Part shown: in pieces, positions 27,970-36,048 of the stretch | How the letters are laid out: each line of letters begins with the position of its first letter | How positions within the stretch are numbered: position 1 is the stretch's first letter | NCBI GenBank assembly: GCA_032334235.1 | Contig: JAVSGI010000003.1 | Location: forward strand, 806,001 to 870,000 | DNA from: Paracoccaceae bacterium Fryx2 | GTDB taxonomy: Bacteria > Pseudomonadota > Alphaproteobacteria > Rhodobacterales > Rhodobacteraceae | Length of the DNA stretch: 64,000 nt | Direction: 5' to 3' | Translations under genes and position numbers: made by a program | Notes under the pieces: model-generated | The model's input: the letters and a program-made list of their open reading frames with translations, nothing else | Told to the model about the DNA's origin: nothing | Database searches by the model: none

Positions 27970-27994
27970 AACTGGCAAACTTGAGGAATGTTCC
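27970..27994 (-). promoter_or_regulatory. Candidate sigma-EcfG-type promoter of the interrupted exported protein
   Basis: On the minus strand GGAAC (27994-27990), 16 bases, then AGTT (27973-27970), 35 bases before the ATG. The -10 first base differs from the CGTT consensus. Confidence 0.4.
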
Positions 27995-28355
27995 CGTCCA
28001 CGCTGCCCCGATGGTTCCGGCGCAAGGCTGGAACGTTGCGCGGCTTCGGCGGCAGGAAACCCGGCCGCGCAACGCGCGACGGATGTTGGAATAGCAACCC
28101 GGGCCGGAAAGGCCGCGTCAGGGAAACCGGCCGCCCCGGACGTGGGACCAGCAGGTCGGCCTCGGATCGGCCCCGCGCTTCACGCGCCGCTGTCGCGGAT
28201 CGGGGCGGCCGGATTTGATGGCGCAGGATTCGACCGGGCGCCAGTCGGAATATTCGCCGGGCGGCCGGAGGCGATGCGGGTGTCGCCCCGAGGTCAGCCC
28301 GGCCGGTGCCCGGCAACGTCTGCGGCCGTCACAGGCCGGTCTGAAATCCGGTGCT
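27995..28355. other. Intergenic stretch, no gene seen
   Basis: About 360 very GC-rich bases between the BON-domain gene stop and the promoter of the exported-protein gene. There are no plausible start/ribosome-site pairs and no RNA fold I recognise. Confidence 0.4.
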
Positions 28356-28862
28356 TCATGGCCCCGCTTCGCGGGGCTGCAGGGTTTCGTCGACCCAAAG
28401 GCGGTTCTCCACCGCCACACCCCGCGCCGCGGCGCCGGCAACCGCCCCGGCCCGCTCGCGGTCGGCGCCAGACGGCACGATGCCCGCAAGGATCAGCCGA
28501 CCATCCTCGGCCGAAACATGCACGCGCTGGGTCTGCAGACCCGGCTGCCCACGCAGCGCCGCGTCGATCCGCGCGATCAGGTCGCCTGCGTCGCGCGCGC
28601 ACTCCGGCTCTCCGGAGTCCGGCCCCCCGGACTCAAGCGCCCCGGAGTCTGGAGCCCCGGAGTCTGGCGCCCCGGAATCGGGCATCCCTTCGGGATCGGC
28701 GGCCATCGAAGGCGCCACATAATGCTTGGGCCCAAGATCATCGTGGATCCAGTAGCCATTCGACGCGGCGTTGTTCGGGGCCTGAGCGGTCGGCCGACGC
28801 GCCCCGTCGCGTTCCGGACGGTCAGGCGACAGTGGGGCTGGCGGGCTGGTCTTTTCGGGCAT
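28356..28862 (-). CDS. BON-domain protein with acidic Ser-Gly-Pro-Asp repeats
   Basis: A 168-residue protein with no signal peptide. Residues 1-55 are polar and Pro-rich. Residues ~60-90 are tandem 5-residue units of the type PDSGA (15-bp DNA repeats). Residues ~92-160 form one BON domain (LIARIDAALRGQPGLQTQRV, LILAGIVPSG, AVENRLWVD), a phospholipid- or periplasm-associated fold. ATG 28862 follows AAGGAG. The gene overlaps the end of the hydrolase gene by 41 bases, so it is in the same operon (DUF378-hydrolase-BON). Absence of a signal peptide is odd for a BON protein. Confidence 0.7.
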   Translation of the reverse strand: MPEKTSPPAPLSPDRPERDGARRPTAQAPNNAASNGYWIHDDLGPKHYVAPSMAADPEGMPDSGAPDSGAPDSGALESGGPDSGEPECARDAGDLIARIDAALRGQPGLQTQRVHVSAEDGRLILAGIVPSGADRERAGAVAGAAARGVAVENRLWVDETLQPREAGP

Positions 28863-29790
28863 CTCTGCTGGTCTCCTTCACAGGGTCCGGTTGGCGGAAG
28901 GCTTCTGCCCGTCGCGCGGTGCTGTCGGCGCTGGCATCCAGCACGGCGCGCAGCACGATTCCGGGGGCGGCGTGATGCACGGCATGGCCGCATTCGGGAA
29001 CCAGCACGCAGGTCAGATGCGGCACCTGCTGGCGCAACCAGGGCAGGTGCCATTCCGGCTGGGCGGTCTGGTCGCACAACCCGTGCACCACGGTGACGGG
29101 CAACTGCACTCGCAAAGAAGGACCGATGTCCCTCATGCCGTCGTTGAAGCTTTTCAGTTCTGCCGCCATCGTCGCGACGGAGCGCGGCCGCGCGGCATGG
29201 GTTACCGGGAATCGCCGCAGCCAGGGCGGCACCCGGTTCGGCGCCATGAACCCCGAAATGATGCTCTGCCGCATCCGGCGCACCAGTGGCGGCACCAGGA
29301 TGCGGCGCACGAAGCTGCCGACCACCGGTGCCGTCGCGATCCGCAACGCGGGCATCGGCTTTTCTGGCGTGGGCCTGCAGAACGGCGCCAGCAGGACAAG
29401 GCGCGCGGTGCGCCCGGGTCTGACACTTGCGAAGGCAAGCGCCGCCCCTGCGGCCAAGGAATGCGCCACGAAGGTGGCGCGGCCGATCCCCAGCTCAGTC
29501 AGCAGGGCGTCAAGCCATGCCGCCTGCGACAGCGGGTCCTGATGACCGTCCGGCAACGGGTCGCTCTGCCCGTAGCCCGGACGGTCGGGCGCGATCCACC
29601 GCACCCCAGCCACGTCGGGAAACGCGCTGAGGATTTCCTCCCCGAGGCTGCCGTTGCCGTGCAGCAGCACGAACGGCGCGCCGCTGCCGCGCGACAGGAC
29701 GTGGAACGAGTTCCCCCAGACGGAAACGAATCCGCCCGTCCGGGGTGCCCGCTCTTCATGCGAAAGGCCGGGTTCGCGTTGGATCGCCAT
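28822..29790 (-). CDS. Alpha/beta-hydrolase fold protein
   Basis: A 322-residue hydrolase with the oxyanion-hole strand FVLLHGNGSLGEE, PDRPGYGQSDPLPDG, and nucleophile elbow FVAHSLAAGAALAFA (Ser in A-H-S-L-A). The acidic residue is probably in VVHGLCDQTAQPEW and the catalytic His in VPECGHAVHHAAPG. This is the complete triad. It has no signal peptide. The start ATG 29790 follows GGGGAGG. It lies 20 bases from the DUF378 gene and overlaps the BON gene. The substrate is unknown. Confidence 0.82.
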   Translation of the reverse strand: MAIQREPGLSHEERAPRTGGFVSVWGNSFHVLSRGSGAPFVLLHGNGSLGEEILSAFPDVAGVRWIAPDRPGYGQSDPLPDGHQDPLSQAAWLDALLTELGIGRATFVAHSLAAGAALAFASVRPGRTARLVLLAPFCRPTPEKPMPALRIATAPVVGSFVRRILVPPLVRRMRQSIISGFMAPNRVPPWLRRFPVTHAARPRSVATMAAELKSFNDGMRDIGPSLRVQLPVTVVHGLCDQTAQPEWHLPWLRQQVPHLTCVLVPECGHAVHHAAPGIVLRAVLDASADSTARRAEAFRQPDPVKETSRDARKDQPASPTVA

Positions 29791-29810
29791 TTGTCACCTC
29801 CCCGGGCGTA

Positions 29811-30056
29811 TCAGGGCCGGTCGCCAGGCCGACCGGGGGTCGCGAAAACCAGCTTGCGCCGGTCCATCATCGCGGGCAGGCGGACGGCAAGCCAGACCGC
29901 GCACAGGCCGACGATGATGTAGATCAACCGCGACAGCAGGGCTGCCTGCCCGCCGAATATCGCGGCGACCAGATCGAACTGGAACAGCCCGACCAGAAGC
30001 CAGTTCAGGCCACCCACGATCAGCAGGATCTGGGCAATGGCATCAATGGGACGCAT
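29811..30056 (-). CDS. DUF378 family small membrane protein
   Basis: An 81-residue protein with two transmembrane helices. The family core is AIAQILLIVGGLNWLLVGLF, with FDLVAAIFGG between helices and LIYIIVGLCAVWL in the second. ATG 30056 is preceded by a GGAGAAAC site. First gene of the DUF378-hydrolase-BON operon, with an EcfG-like element 30 bases upstream. The molecular role of DUF378 is not known. Confidence 0.85.
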   Translation of the reverse strand: MRPIDAIAQILLIVGGLNWLLVGLFQFDLVAAIFGGQAALLSRLIYIIVGLCAVWLAVRLPAMMDRRKLVFATPGRPGDRP

Positions 30057-30086
30057 GGAGTTTCTCCTTGTTGGGTTCATGTCGTC

Positions 30087-30111
30087 AACCTTGGACAGTG
30101 CGACATGTTCC
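30087..30111 (-). promoter_or_regulatory. Candidate sigma-EcfG-type promoter of the DUF378 operon
   Basis: Minus strand GGAAC (30111-30107), 16-base spacer, GGTT (30090-30087); 30 bases before the DUF378 start. One base off the CGTT box. Confidence 0.5.
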
Positions 30112-30149
30112 TGAAAAAACGCACATGTTTTGCGCAAGCGCCGCCCGGG

Positions 30150-32570
30150 TCAGCTGTTCTGCACCGCCGCGGCCAGCCTGTCGGCCGTCCGGTTCGAGAG
30201 CGTGCCGGGCTTCGGGGCGGGAACGCCCGGCCCGTCCCGGCCGAGCACGTCCTTCATGCCAAACCCGTTGGCGCGCCGCAGCTGTACCAGCTCGTCCCAG
30301 GCGACCGGCAGGGCCACAGGCGCGCCGGGGCGGGCGCGCAGCGAGAAGGGGGCAACGGCCGTGGATCCGTGATGGTTGCGCATCCAGTCGATGAAGATGC
30401 GGCCGCGCCGGTCTGCCTTCGCCATCCTGGCGGTGAAGCGGCCGGGGTGACGTTCGGCCAGCAGCGTCGCGAACACGCGCGAGAACAGCGCCACCGACCC
30501 GGTGGTGGCGGTGCGCCGCAGCGGCACCACAACGTGAACCCCCTTGCCGCCCGTGACCATCGCCCAGCTTTCCAGCCCCGCCTCTGCCAGCAGGTCGCGG
30601 ATCAGGAACGCCGCGTCGCGCACCTTGGCGAACCCCAGCCCCTCGTCGGGATCGAGGTCGAAGATCAGCCGGTCGGGCTTCAGCGGCGCGTCGATCCGCA
30701 CGCCTTCGATGTGGAATTCCAGCGTGCCCATCTGCACGGCGGCAATCAGGCTGGCGGCATCGGTCAGATACATCCTGTCCTGCACCTTGCCATCTTCACC
30801 GGCGAAGTCGGCCTGCCCCAGGGCTTCGGGAAACCCCTTGCCGAGGTGCTTTTGAAAGAACTGCTGCCCGTCCAGCCCGTCGGGCAGACGCAGCAGCGAT
30901 ACCGGGCGGTTCCGGGTAACCGGCAGCATCCGGTCGGCAATCGCCTCGTAATAGCGGGCAATGTCGAGTTTCGTCACCTTGGGCCTCGGATAGACGACCC
31001 GCTCGGGGCTGCTGATGCCTACCCCCGCGACAACGGTCCGAGAGGAGGGCTCGGCGGTCACGACCTCGGCCGGCGGCTTGTCCTCGCGCAGCGCGATGAA
31101 GCTGGCATGGCGCAGATGGCCGTCGCGGGTGATCTCGGCATGGCGCACCTCGGCCACCACTTCAGGCGCAACCCATGTCACGCGGCCGGCGAGCCTCGGG
31201 GGTTCCGGCAGGGGGCAGCCGGCGCGGGTCAGGGGGGCCAGTCGCTGCACGATCCCGGCCTCGGCAGCGGCATCGAAGCCGGTGCCGACCTTGCCGCGAT
31301 AGACCAGCGCGCCCTTCTCGTGGCTGGCCAGCAGCAGCGAGGCGAAGGCTCGCCCGCGCGCGGTGCTGTGCTGCCAGCCGACGATCACGAAGGCGCCGCG
31401 CTGCTCGGTCTTGGATTTCACCCAGACAGAGGATCGGCCCGGACGATAGGGCGCGTCGCGCAGTTTCGACACGATGCCTTCGCCGCCCGCCGCGCCGATC
31501 TGGCGGAAAAGCTCCGCGCCGGTGCCCGACAGCAGGGGCGACAGGCGCAGGCACCCACGGGGCACTACGGCCGCGAACAGCGTTTCCAGCAGGGCGCGGC
31601 GCTCGTGCAGCGGCAGCGTGGTCAGCGGCCGCCCGTCGAGGTGCATCAGATCGAAGGCGTAGAACACGAACGGGCCGCCGTCCTTGATCGCCAGCGCGAC
31701 ATCCCCGAACCGTTCCAGCCCCGCGCCCGCGACGATCTCGCCGTCGATCAGGGCGGCATCGGCGGGCAGGCGGTTCAGGGCCGGCAGCAGGGGGGCGAAC
31801 CTGTCGGTCCAGTCCAGCCCGCTGCGGGTGAAGATGCGCGCCCCGCCCTTGCCCAGCGCCACCTGCGCGCGGTAGCCGTCAAGCTTGACCTCGTGCCACC
31901 AGTCCTCGCCCTCGGGCGGGGCGTCGTGCAGTTCCGCCAGTTGCGGCGGGTGGAACTTCGGGCGGTGGGCCTTGCGCCCGGGCTCCAGCGGGCGGGCGGG
32001 CGCGCCTTCGGCAATCTGGGGCATCGAGCGACCCGAGGTAACGCCGGTCAGATGCGTATCGATCAGCACCGGCCCGTTCGCCGCCGCGTCATCTTCCTTG
32101 ATCAGCAGCCAGTTTTCCCGGCCATCGTCGCCGGCGCGCTTGCCCTTCATGCGGATCAGCGACCACGCCCCGGTCAGCCGCTGCCCGTGCAGGGCAAAGT
32201 GCAGATGGCCGCCCGTCAACCCCTCGTCCACGTCGTGCAGCGGTTGCCACCAGCCGATGTCCCACAGCATGACGGTTCCGGCACCATAGTTGCCCCTGGC
32301 GATCACCCCCTCGTAATCGAGGTAGTCGAGCGGATGGTCCTCGGTCCGCACCGCCAGCCGCTTGTCGGAGGGGTCGAGCGACGGGCCGCGCGTGACCGCC
32401 CAGCTGAGCAGCACGCCGTCATGTTCCAGCCGCAGGTCCCAATGCAGGCGCGTGGCGTTGTGCTTCTGGCAGGAATAGCGCGGAGCGGCCCCTTTGGCGC
32501 CGCCCGATCCCGCGGGCTCCGATGTCTTTGTGAAATCCCGCTTCGCCTTGTATCCGGCCAGATCGCGCAC
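30150..32570 (-). CDS. ligD: ATP-dependent DNA ligase D (phosphoesterase-ligase-polymerase)
   Basis: The 806-residue multifunctional end-joining enzyme. Residues ~35-160 are the 3'-phosphoesterase domain (RLHWDLRLEHDGVLLSW, GHLHFALHGQRLTGAWSLI). Residues ~205-510 are the ligase, with nucleotidyl Lys229 in HEVKLDGYRAQ, then DGEIVA and EGIVSKLRDAPYRPG. Residues ~520-800 are the primase/polymerase domain (LIFDLDPDEGLGF; VTGGKGVHVVVPL). The order PE-Lig-Pol is the alphaproteobacterial arrangement. The GTG start lies 3 bases after the ku stop, so the genes are translationally coupled. It processes, fills and seals double-strand breaks held by Ku. Confidence 0.95.
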   Translation of the reverse strand: MRDLAGYKAKRDFTKTSEPAGSGGAKGAAPRYSCQKHNATRLHWDLRLEHDGVLLSWAVTRGPSLDPSDKRLAVRTEDHPLDYLDYEGVIARGNYGAGTVMLWDIGWWQPLHDVDEGLTGGHLHFALHGQRLTGAWSLIRMKGKRAGDDGRENWLLIKEDDAAANGPVLIDTHLTGVTSGRSMPQIAEGAPARPLEPGRKAHRPKFHPPQLAELHDAPPEGEDWWHEVKLDGYRAQVALGKGGARIFTRSGLDWTDRFAPLLPALNRLPADAALIDGEIVAGAGLERFGDVALAIKDGGPFVFYAFDLMHLDGRPLTTLPLHERRALLETLFAAVVPRGCLRLSPLLSGTGAELFRQIGAAGGEGIVSKLRDAPYRPGRSSVWVKSKTEQRGAFVIVGWQHSTARGRAFASLLLASHEKGALVYRGKVGTGFDAAAEAGIVQRLAPLTRAGCPLPEPPRLAGRVTWVAPEVVAEVRHAEITRDGHLRHASFIALREDKPPAEVVTAEPSSRTVVAGVGISSPERVVYPRPKVTKLDIARYYEAIADRMLPVTRNRPVSLLRLPDGLDGQQFFQKHLGKGFPEALGQADFAGEDGKVQDRMYLTDAASLIAAVQMGTLEFHIEGVRIDAPLKPDRLIFDLDPDEGLGFAKVRDAAFLIRDLLAEAGLESWAMVTGGKGVHVVVPLRRTATTGSVALFSRVFATLLAERHPGRFTARMAKADRRGRIFIDWMRNHHGSTAVAPFSLRARPGAPVALPVAWDELVQLRRANGFGMKDVLGRDGPGVPAPKPGTLSNRTADRLAAAVQNS

Positions 32571-32573
32571 GGC

Positions 32574-33455
32574 TCACCCCGCCTTTGAGCGGGTCGGCTT
32601 CTTCGCCGGTTTGGCGGCGGGCTTTGCGGCGGGTTTGGGGTCGGCCTTGCGTGCGACCGGGGCTTTCTGGCCCTTCAGGCTGTCCTGCAGGGCCTGCATC
32701 AGGTCAACGACATTGCCGCCCTTCGGCCGCTCGCCGCCGTCGGCCACGGTGGTACGCGGCGTCTTGCGGTTGGCCTTCTTGGCGTCGATCAGGGCGCGCA
32801 GGGCGATGTCATACCGGTCCTTGAATGCCGAGGCGTCGAAGGGGGCGGTCTTGCGTTCGATCAGTTGCGTGGCGACCGAAAGCAGGTCGGGGTCTGCCTC
32901 GTCATCCTCGATGCTGGCGAACAGCGGTTCGGCCTCGCGCACCTCGTCGGCGTAATAAAGCGTCTCCATCAGCAGCCCGTCGCCGCAGGGCCGAACGGCG
33001 CAAAGATGTTCGCGCCCGCGCATGGTCAGTTGCCCCAGCCCGACCTTGCCACTTTTCCGCAGGGCATCGCGGACCACGCGGTAGGCGTCTTCGGCCAGAT
33101 CGTCGGTCGGCACGATATAATAGGGCTTGTCGTAGTAGAGCGGCGAGATTTCACCGGCATCGACGAACTGGACCATCTCGAAGGTCTTCTTGGTCTCCAG
33201 CTTGATCGCGTCGATCTCTTCCTTCCTGATCAGCAGATAGGTATCCTCGCCCAGTTCATACCCGCTGAGGATGTCTTCGGTCTTGATCGACCCGATGCCC
33301 GGCACCGTCTTGTCATAGCGCACGCGTTTGCCCGACGGGCCGTGGATCTGGCGGAACGACACACGCGCGCCCGATTGCGTGGCGCTGTGCACCTCGACCC
33401 CGATGGCGACAAGCGACAGGCGCAACTGCCCCTTCCAGACCGCGCGTGAAGCCAT
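32574..33455 (-). CDS. ku: Non-homologous end-joining protein Ku
   Basis: A 293-residue bacterial Ku homodimer subunit that threads onto broken DNA ends and recruits LigD. The N-terminus is MASRAVWKGQLRLSLVAIGV. The core includes FRQIHGPSGKRVRYDKTVPG, DILSGYELGEDTYLLI, SPLYYDKPYYIVPTDD and LGQLTMRGREHLCAV. The C-terminal ~40 residues are Lys/Pro/Ala-rich, a basic tail of the DNA-binding type. ATG 33455 fits the family N-terminus; a longer upstream frame lacks homology. It heads a ku-ligD operon behind a full-consensus EcfG-like promoter. Confidence 0.95.
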   Translation of the reverse strand: MASRAVWKGQLRLSLVAIGVEVHSATQSGARVSFRQIHGPSGKRVRYDKTVPGIGSIKTEDILSGYELGEDTYLLIRKEEIDAIKLETKKTFEMVQFVDAGEISPLYYDKPYYIVPTDDLAEDAYRVVRDALRKSGKVGLGQLTMRGREHLCAVRPCGDGLLMETLYYADEVREAEPLFASIEDDEADPDLLSVATQLIERKTAPFDASAFKDRYDIALRALIDAKKANRKTPRTTVADGGERPKGGNVVDLMQALQDSLKGQKAPVARKADPKPAAKPAAKPAKKPTRSKAG

Positions 33456-33499
33456 GGCCGGATCTCCCCTCGGCCGGTCCATCCGGCACCCGTGGGCGC

Positions 33500-33524
33500 A
33501 ACGCCGGGCGGCAGGTTTGGTTCC
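33500..33524 (-). promoter_or_regulatory. Consensus sigma-EcfG-type promoter of ku-ligD
   Basis: Minus strand GGAAC (33524-33520), exactly 16 bases, CGTT (33503-33500), 44 bases before the ku ATG. This matches the general-stress-response consensus at all nine positions. Confidence 0.6.
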
Positions 33525-34082
33525 TGCCGACGAAAGCCGCTGCCCGGGCCAACCGCCGGGACGCCGGAACCGACCGGACAGCCCGCGTGTCACCATGAGG
33601 CCGACGGGGGAAAAGGCATGGGCGTGCCAGGGCAAGAGGTCCGGCCTGACGATGCGACCGGCCTCGGGGGCCGACCTGAGCCTTCCGCTGGCGTGACCCG
33701 CCTGATCTTCGTTGCGCCGATTTCGCCTGTGTCGATGGGCAAAGGTGAGCCGCCGAATGCTGGCAGAACGGGTATCGGCCGCACCGGCCGCTTCTGCGCA
33801 TGACAACGCCCCCCCTTGTTCGTCAGCCTCCCCGGGTCGCTCTGACCGGCCGCCACAACGCTGGCCGGGCCGGTCACGCCGCCATCAGGGGGCGAGGCAA
33901 AACCCTTGCACGCCTCGCGCCGCTGCCGCAAAAAGGGCGGGATGGTCCCGGCCCTCGGCGGGAAAGAGAGGCCGATTTCCGGTCGGCGGCTCTGGTCCGA
34001 GGAAAAGTGGATTGGAAACAAACGGGTAGGGAAATGGAAGAGTCTTGCGAACCATTTTCCGAACCGGTATCAGAAGGATCAC
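33525..34082. other. Intergenic stretch before tRNA-Arg(UCU), no gene seen
   Basis: About 560 bases between the ku promoter and tRNA-Arg. Overlapping open frames on both strands have no good start context or recognisable sequence. Confidence 0.4.
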
Positions 34083-34159
34083 GGCCCCGTAGCTCAACTG
34101 GATAGAGCACCTGACTTCTAATCAGGATGTTGGGCGTTCGAGTCGTCCCGGGGTCGCCA
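34083..34159 (+). tRNA. tRNA-Arg(UCU)
   Basis: A 77-nt cloverleaf. The acceptor GGCCCCG pairs with CGGGGTC (one G-U). The D-arm is GCTCAACTGGATAGAGC, the anticodon stem-loop CCTGACTTCTAATCAGG has anticodon TCT, and the T-arm is GCGTTCGAGTCGT. CCA is encoded. It decodes AGA/AGG. Confidence 0.95.
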
Positions 34160-34751
34160 CTTCTGAAATTGATTGCCAATGCGGCACAAGGATGCACGAT
34201 TTCGGGATTTTCCTGCAAAACCCCTGTCGGGCGTTTGCTGCGTGCCACGCCAAGTTTCTGGCAATAATCTGATATTACATGGTATTTATGCAATGTTCGG
34301 ACGATGTGGTCAGCGCGACGCAGCATGGCGTCACACGCCGGGGTTCTTGCCGAACAGTCCCTGACCGCGTCACGCAGCCAGATCGCGCCGAACGTCCGGC
34401 TCGCCGCGGCATCTTCCTGCCAGGTGTCGAGTTCGTCCGCCATGCGGTTGCGCACAATGTGCTGGAATCTGTCGATCAGGCGTGCCGCAGTGTGGGCGCC
34501 GGCACCTGCGCCGCGATTGCGGCCACCCCGAGCGCTTCGTCCTGCGAGAGCGCATGTCGGCGCATCGTCATCGCCATTGCGATGCTGTGCGCGGCAGGGC
34601 ATCGCGCAGGCATGGCCACGCCGCTCTCGCTTGAGCCCACGCAGCAGCGCAGGGGCTGGGGCCCGCGCGACGGCTATCCGGGCGACGCGGTTGTCGGCCG
34701 GTAGGTCATGAACCTCGGGTCCGCCTGTCCGAAGGACGTGCGGGCGCGTCA
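34160..34751. other. Unassigned region at the 3' end of tRNA-Arg, possible relic
   Basis: About 590 bases with a locally AT-rich section (34165-34300). A minus-strand open frame here (ARLIDRFQHIVRNRMADELD, WLRDAVRDCSARTPACDAM) is uninterrupted for over 100 codons. I recognise no family with confidence; a decayed transposase is possible. Confidence 0.3.
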
Positions 34752-34776
34752 GGAACAAATCCTGAAGGCTGTTGTT
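34752..34776 (+). promoter_or_regulatory. Candidate sigma-EcfG-type promoter of the glycan operon
   Basis: GGAAC (34752-34756), 16-base spacer, TGTT (34773-34776); 35 bases before the glycosyltransferase start. One base off the CGTT box. Confidence 0.45.
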
Positions 34777-34811
34777 CTGACCTGAGTATCTCAGCCTCTC
34801 AGGGAGCCGCC

Positions 34812-35975
34812 ATGAACTCACCTTCACCGTTTGCAAATGCCGGGTGGTTGCCAGTGCCCGATCAAGCTCCTGCCCTGCAGCCCGTCCTGCTGTGTTTTTC
34901 GCATCTGCGCTGGGATTTCGTCTACCAGCGCCCGCAGCACCTGCTGTCCCAGGCGGCCGCGACCTTTCGCGTGTTCTATGTTGAAGAGCCGGAATTCGCG
35001 CCGGGTCCGCCGCATTTCCGCATGCGGGTCGCGCCGTCGGGCGTGACCATCCTGACCCCGGTGTTCGATCATGCCACCGACCATTGCCATGAACAACGCC
35101 TGCTGGTGCAATCGCTGCAGCGCAGCCTGGGCAAGAGCCCGCAGGTCCATTGGTATTACACGCCGATGGCGCTGCGCTTTGCGGGCGGCCTGCCCTGCGA
35201 CCTGTGCGTCTATGACTGCATGGACGAGCTGTCGGCCTTTCGCTTTGCGCCACCGGACATCTGCGCCATGGAAGCGGAGCTGCTGGCACGCGCCGATCTG
35301 GTGTTCACCGGGGGGCAGAGCCTTTATGCGGCCAAGCGCACCCGGCATCCCGATGTGCACTGTTTTCCCAGCAGCGTCGACGTGGGCCACTTCGGCCGGG
35401 CACGCAGCCCGCTGGCCGATCCGCCCGATCAGGCAGGCATCCCGCGGCCGCGGATCGGCTATTTCGGCGTGATCGACGAACGGATGGACCTTGGCCTCGT
35501 GGCCCATGCGGCGGCGGCGCTGCCCGAAACGCAGTTCGTGATGCTGGGGCCGATCGCCAAGATCGACCCGCAGGACCTGCCGCAGGGGCCGAACATCCAC
35601 TGGCTGGGGCGCAGGGACTACGAAGACCTGCCGCCCTACATGGCCAACTGGCAGGCGGCCTGGATGCCCTTTGCCCTGAACGATTCCACGCGCTTCATCA
35701 GCCCGACCAAGACCCCCGAGTTCCTCGCGGCGGGTCTGCCGGTGACGGCAACGGCGGTGGCCGACGTGGTGGCGACCTATGGCCGGCAGGGCCTTGTCAC
35801 CATCGCGGATGCCGACACCATCGCCACGGCGCTGCGCGACAGCCTGATCCCTGCCGAGCCCGGCTGGCAGAAGGCGGTCGACCGCTGCCTTGGCTCGATG
35901 TCCTGGGCGGGCACCTGGGCCGCGATGCAGACGCTGATGCTGTCACGGGCGCGCGTCGCGGAACGGGTGGGATGA
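34812..35975 (+). CDS. Glycosyltransferase, GT-B fold
   Basis: A 387-residue soluble glycosyltransferase. The N-terminal domain begins near PVLLCFSHLRWDFVYQRPQH, a motif of a GT4-like group usually near sugar-mutase or exopolysaccharide genes. It continues VYDCMDELSAFRF and LVFTGGQSLYAAKR. The C-terminal donor domain has RIGYFGVIDERMDLGL, NIHWLGRRDYEDLPPYM and the late TPEFLAAGLPVTAT with the E-x-x-A-A-G donor-binding pattern. AGGGAG precedes ATG 34812. First gene of a three-gene operon with two fusion proteins. Donor and acceptor sugars are unknown. Confidence 0.82.
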   Translation: MNSPSPFANAGWLPVPDQAPALQPVLLCFSHLRWDFVYQRPQHLLSQAAATFRVFYVEEPEFAPGPPHFRMRVAPSGVTILTPVFDHATDHCHEQRLLVQSLQRSLGKSPQVHWYYTPMALRFAGGLPCDLCVYDCMDELSAFRFAPPDICAMEAELLARADLVFTGGQSLYAAKRTRHPDVHCFPSSVDVGHFGRARSPLADPPDQAGIPRPRIGYFGVIDERMDLGLVAHAAAALPETQFVMLGPIAKIDPQDLPQGPNIHWLGRRDYEDLPPYMANWQAAWMPFALNDSTRFISPTKTPEFLAAGLPVTATAVADVVATYGRQGLVTIADADTIATALRDSLIPAEPGWQKAVDRCLGSMSWAGTWAAMQTLMLSRARVAERVG

Positions 35976-36048
35976 TGCGCGCCGGGCGGTCCACCGGCGC
36001 CGGACATGCGCGCGGTGTCACGGCAGGCCGCGAACCGTCGAAGCGGGA

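Noticed and set aside
27998-28018. A second GTTCC (minus-strand GGAAC) upstream of the exported protein gene
   Set aside because: It has no NGTT box at 16 or 17 bases, so it does not make an EcfG-type promoter.
29745-32588. A 947-codon open frame on the plus strand opposite ligD
   Set aside because: It lies antisense to the well-supported ligD gene, is Gln/Gly/Arg/Ala-rich as expected for the shadow of a GC-rich gene, and has no recognisable domain.
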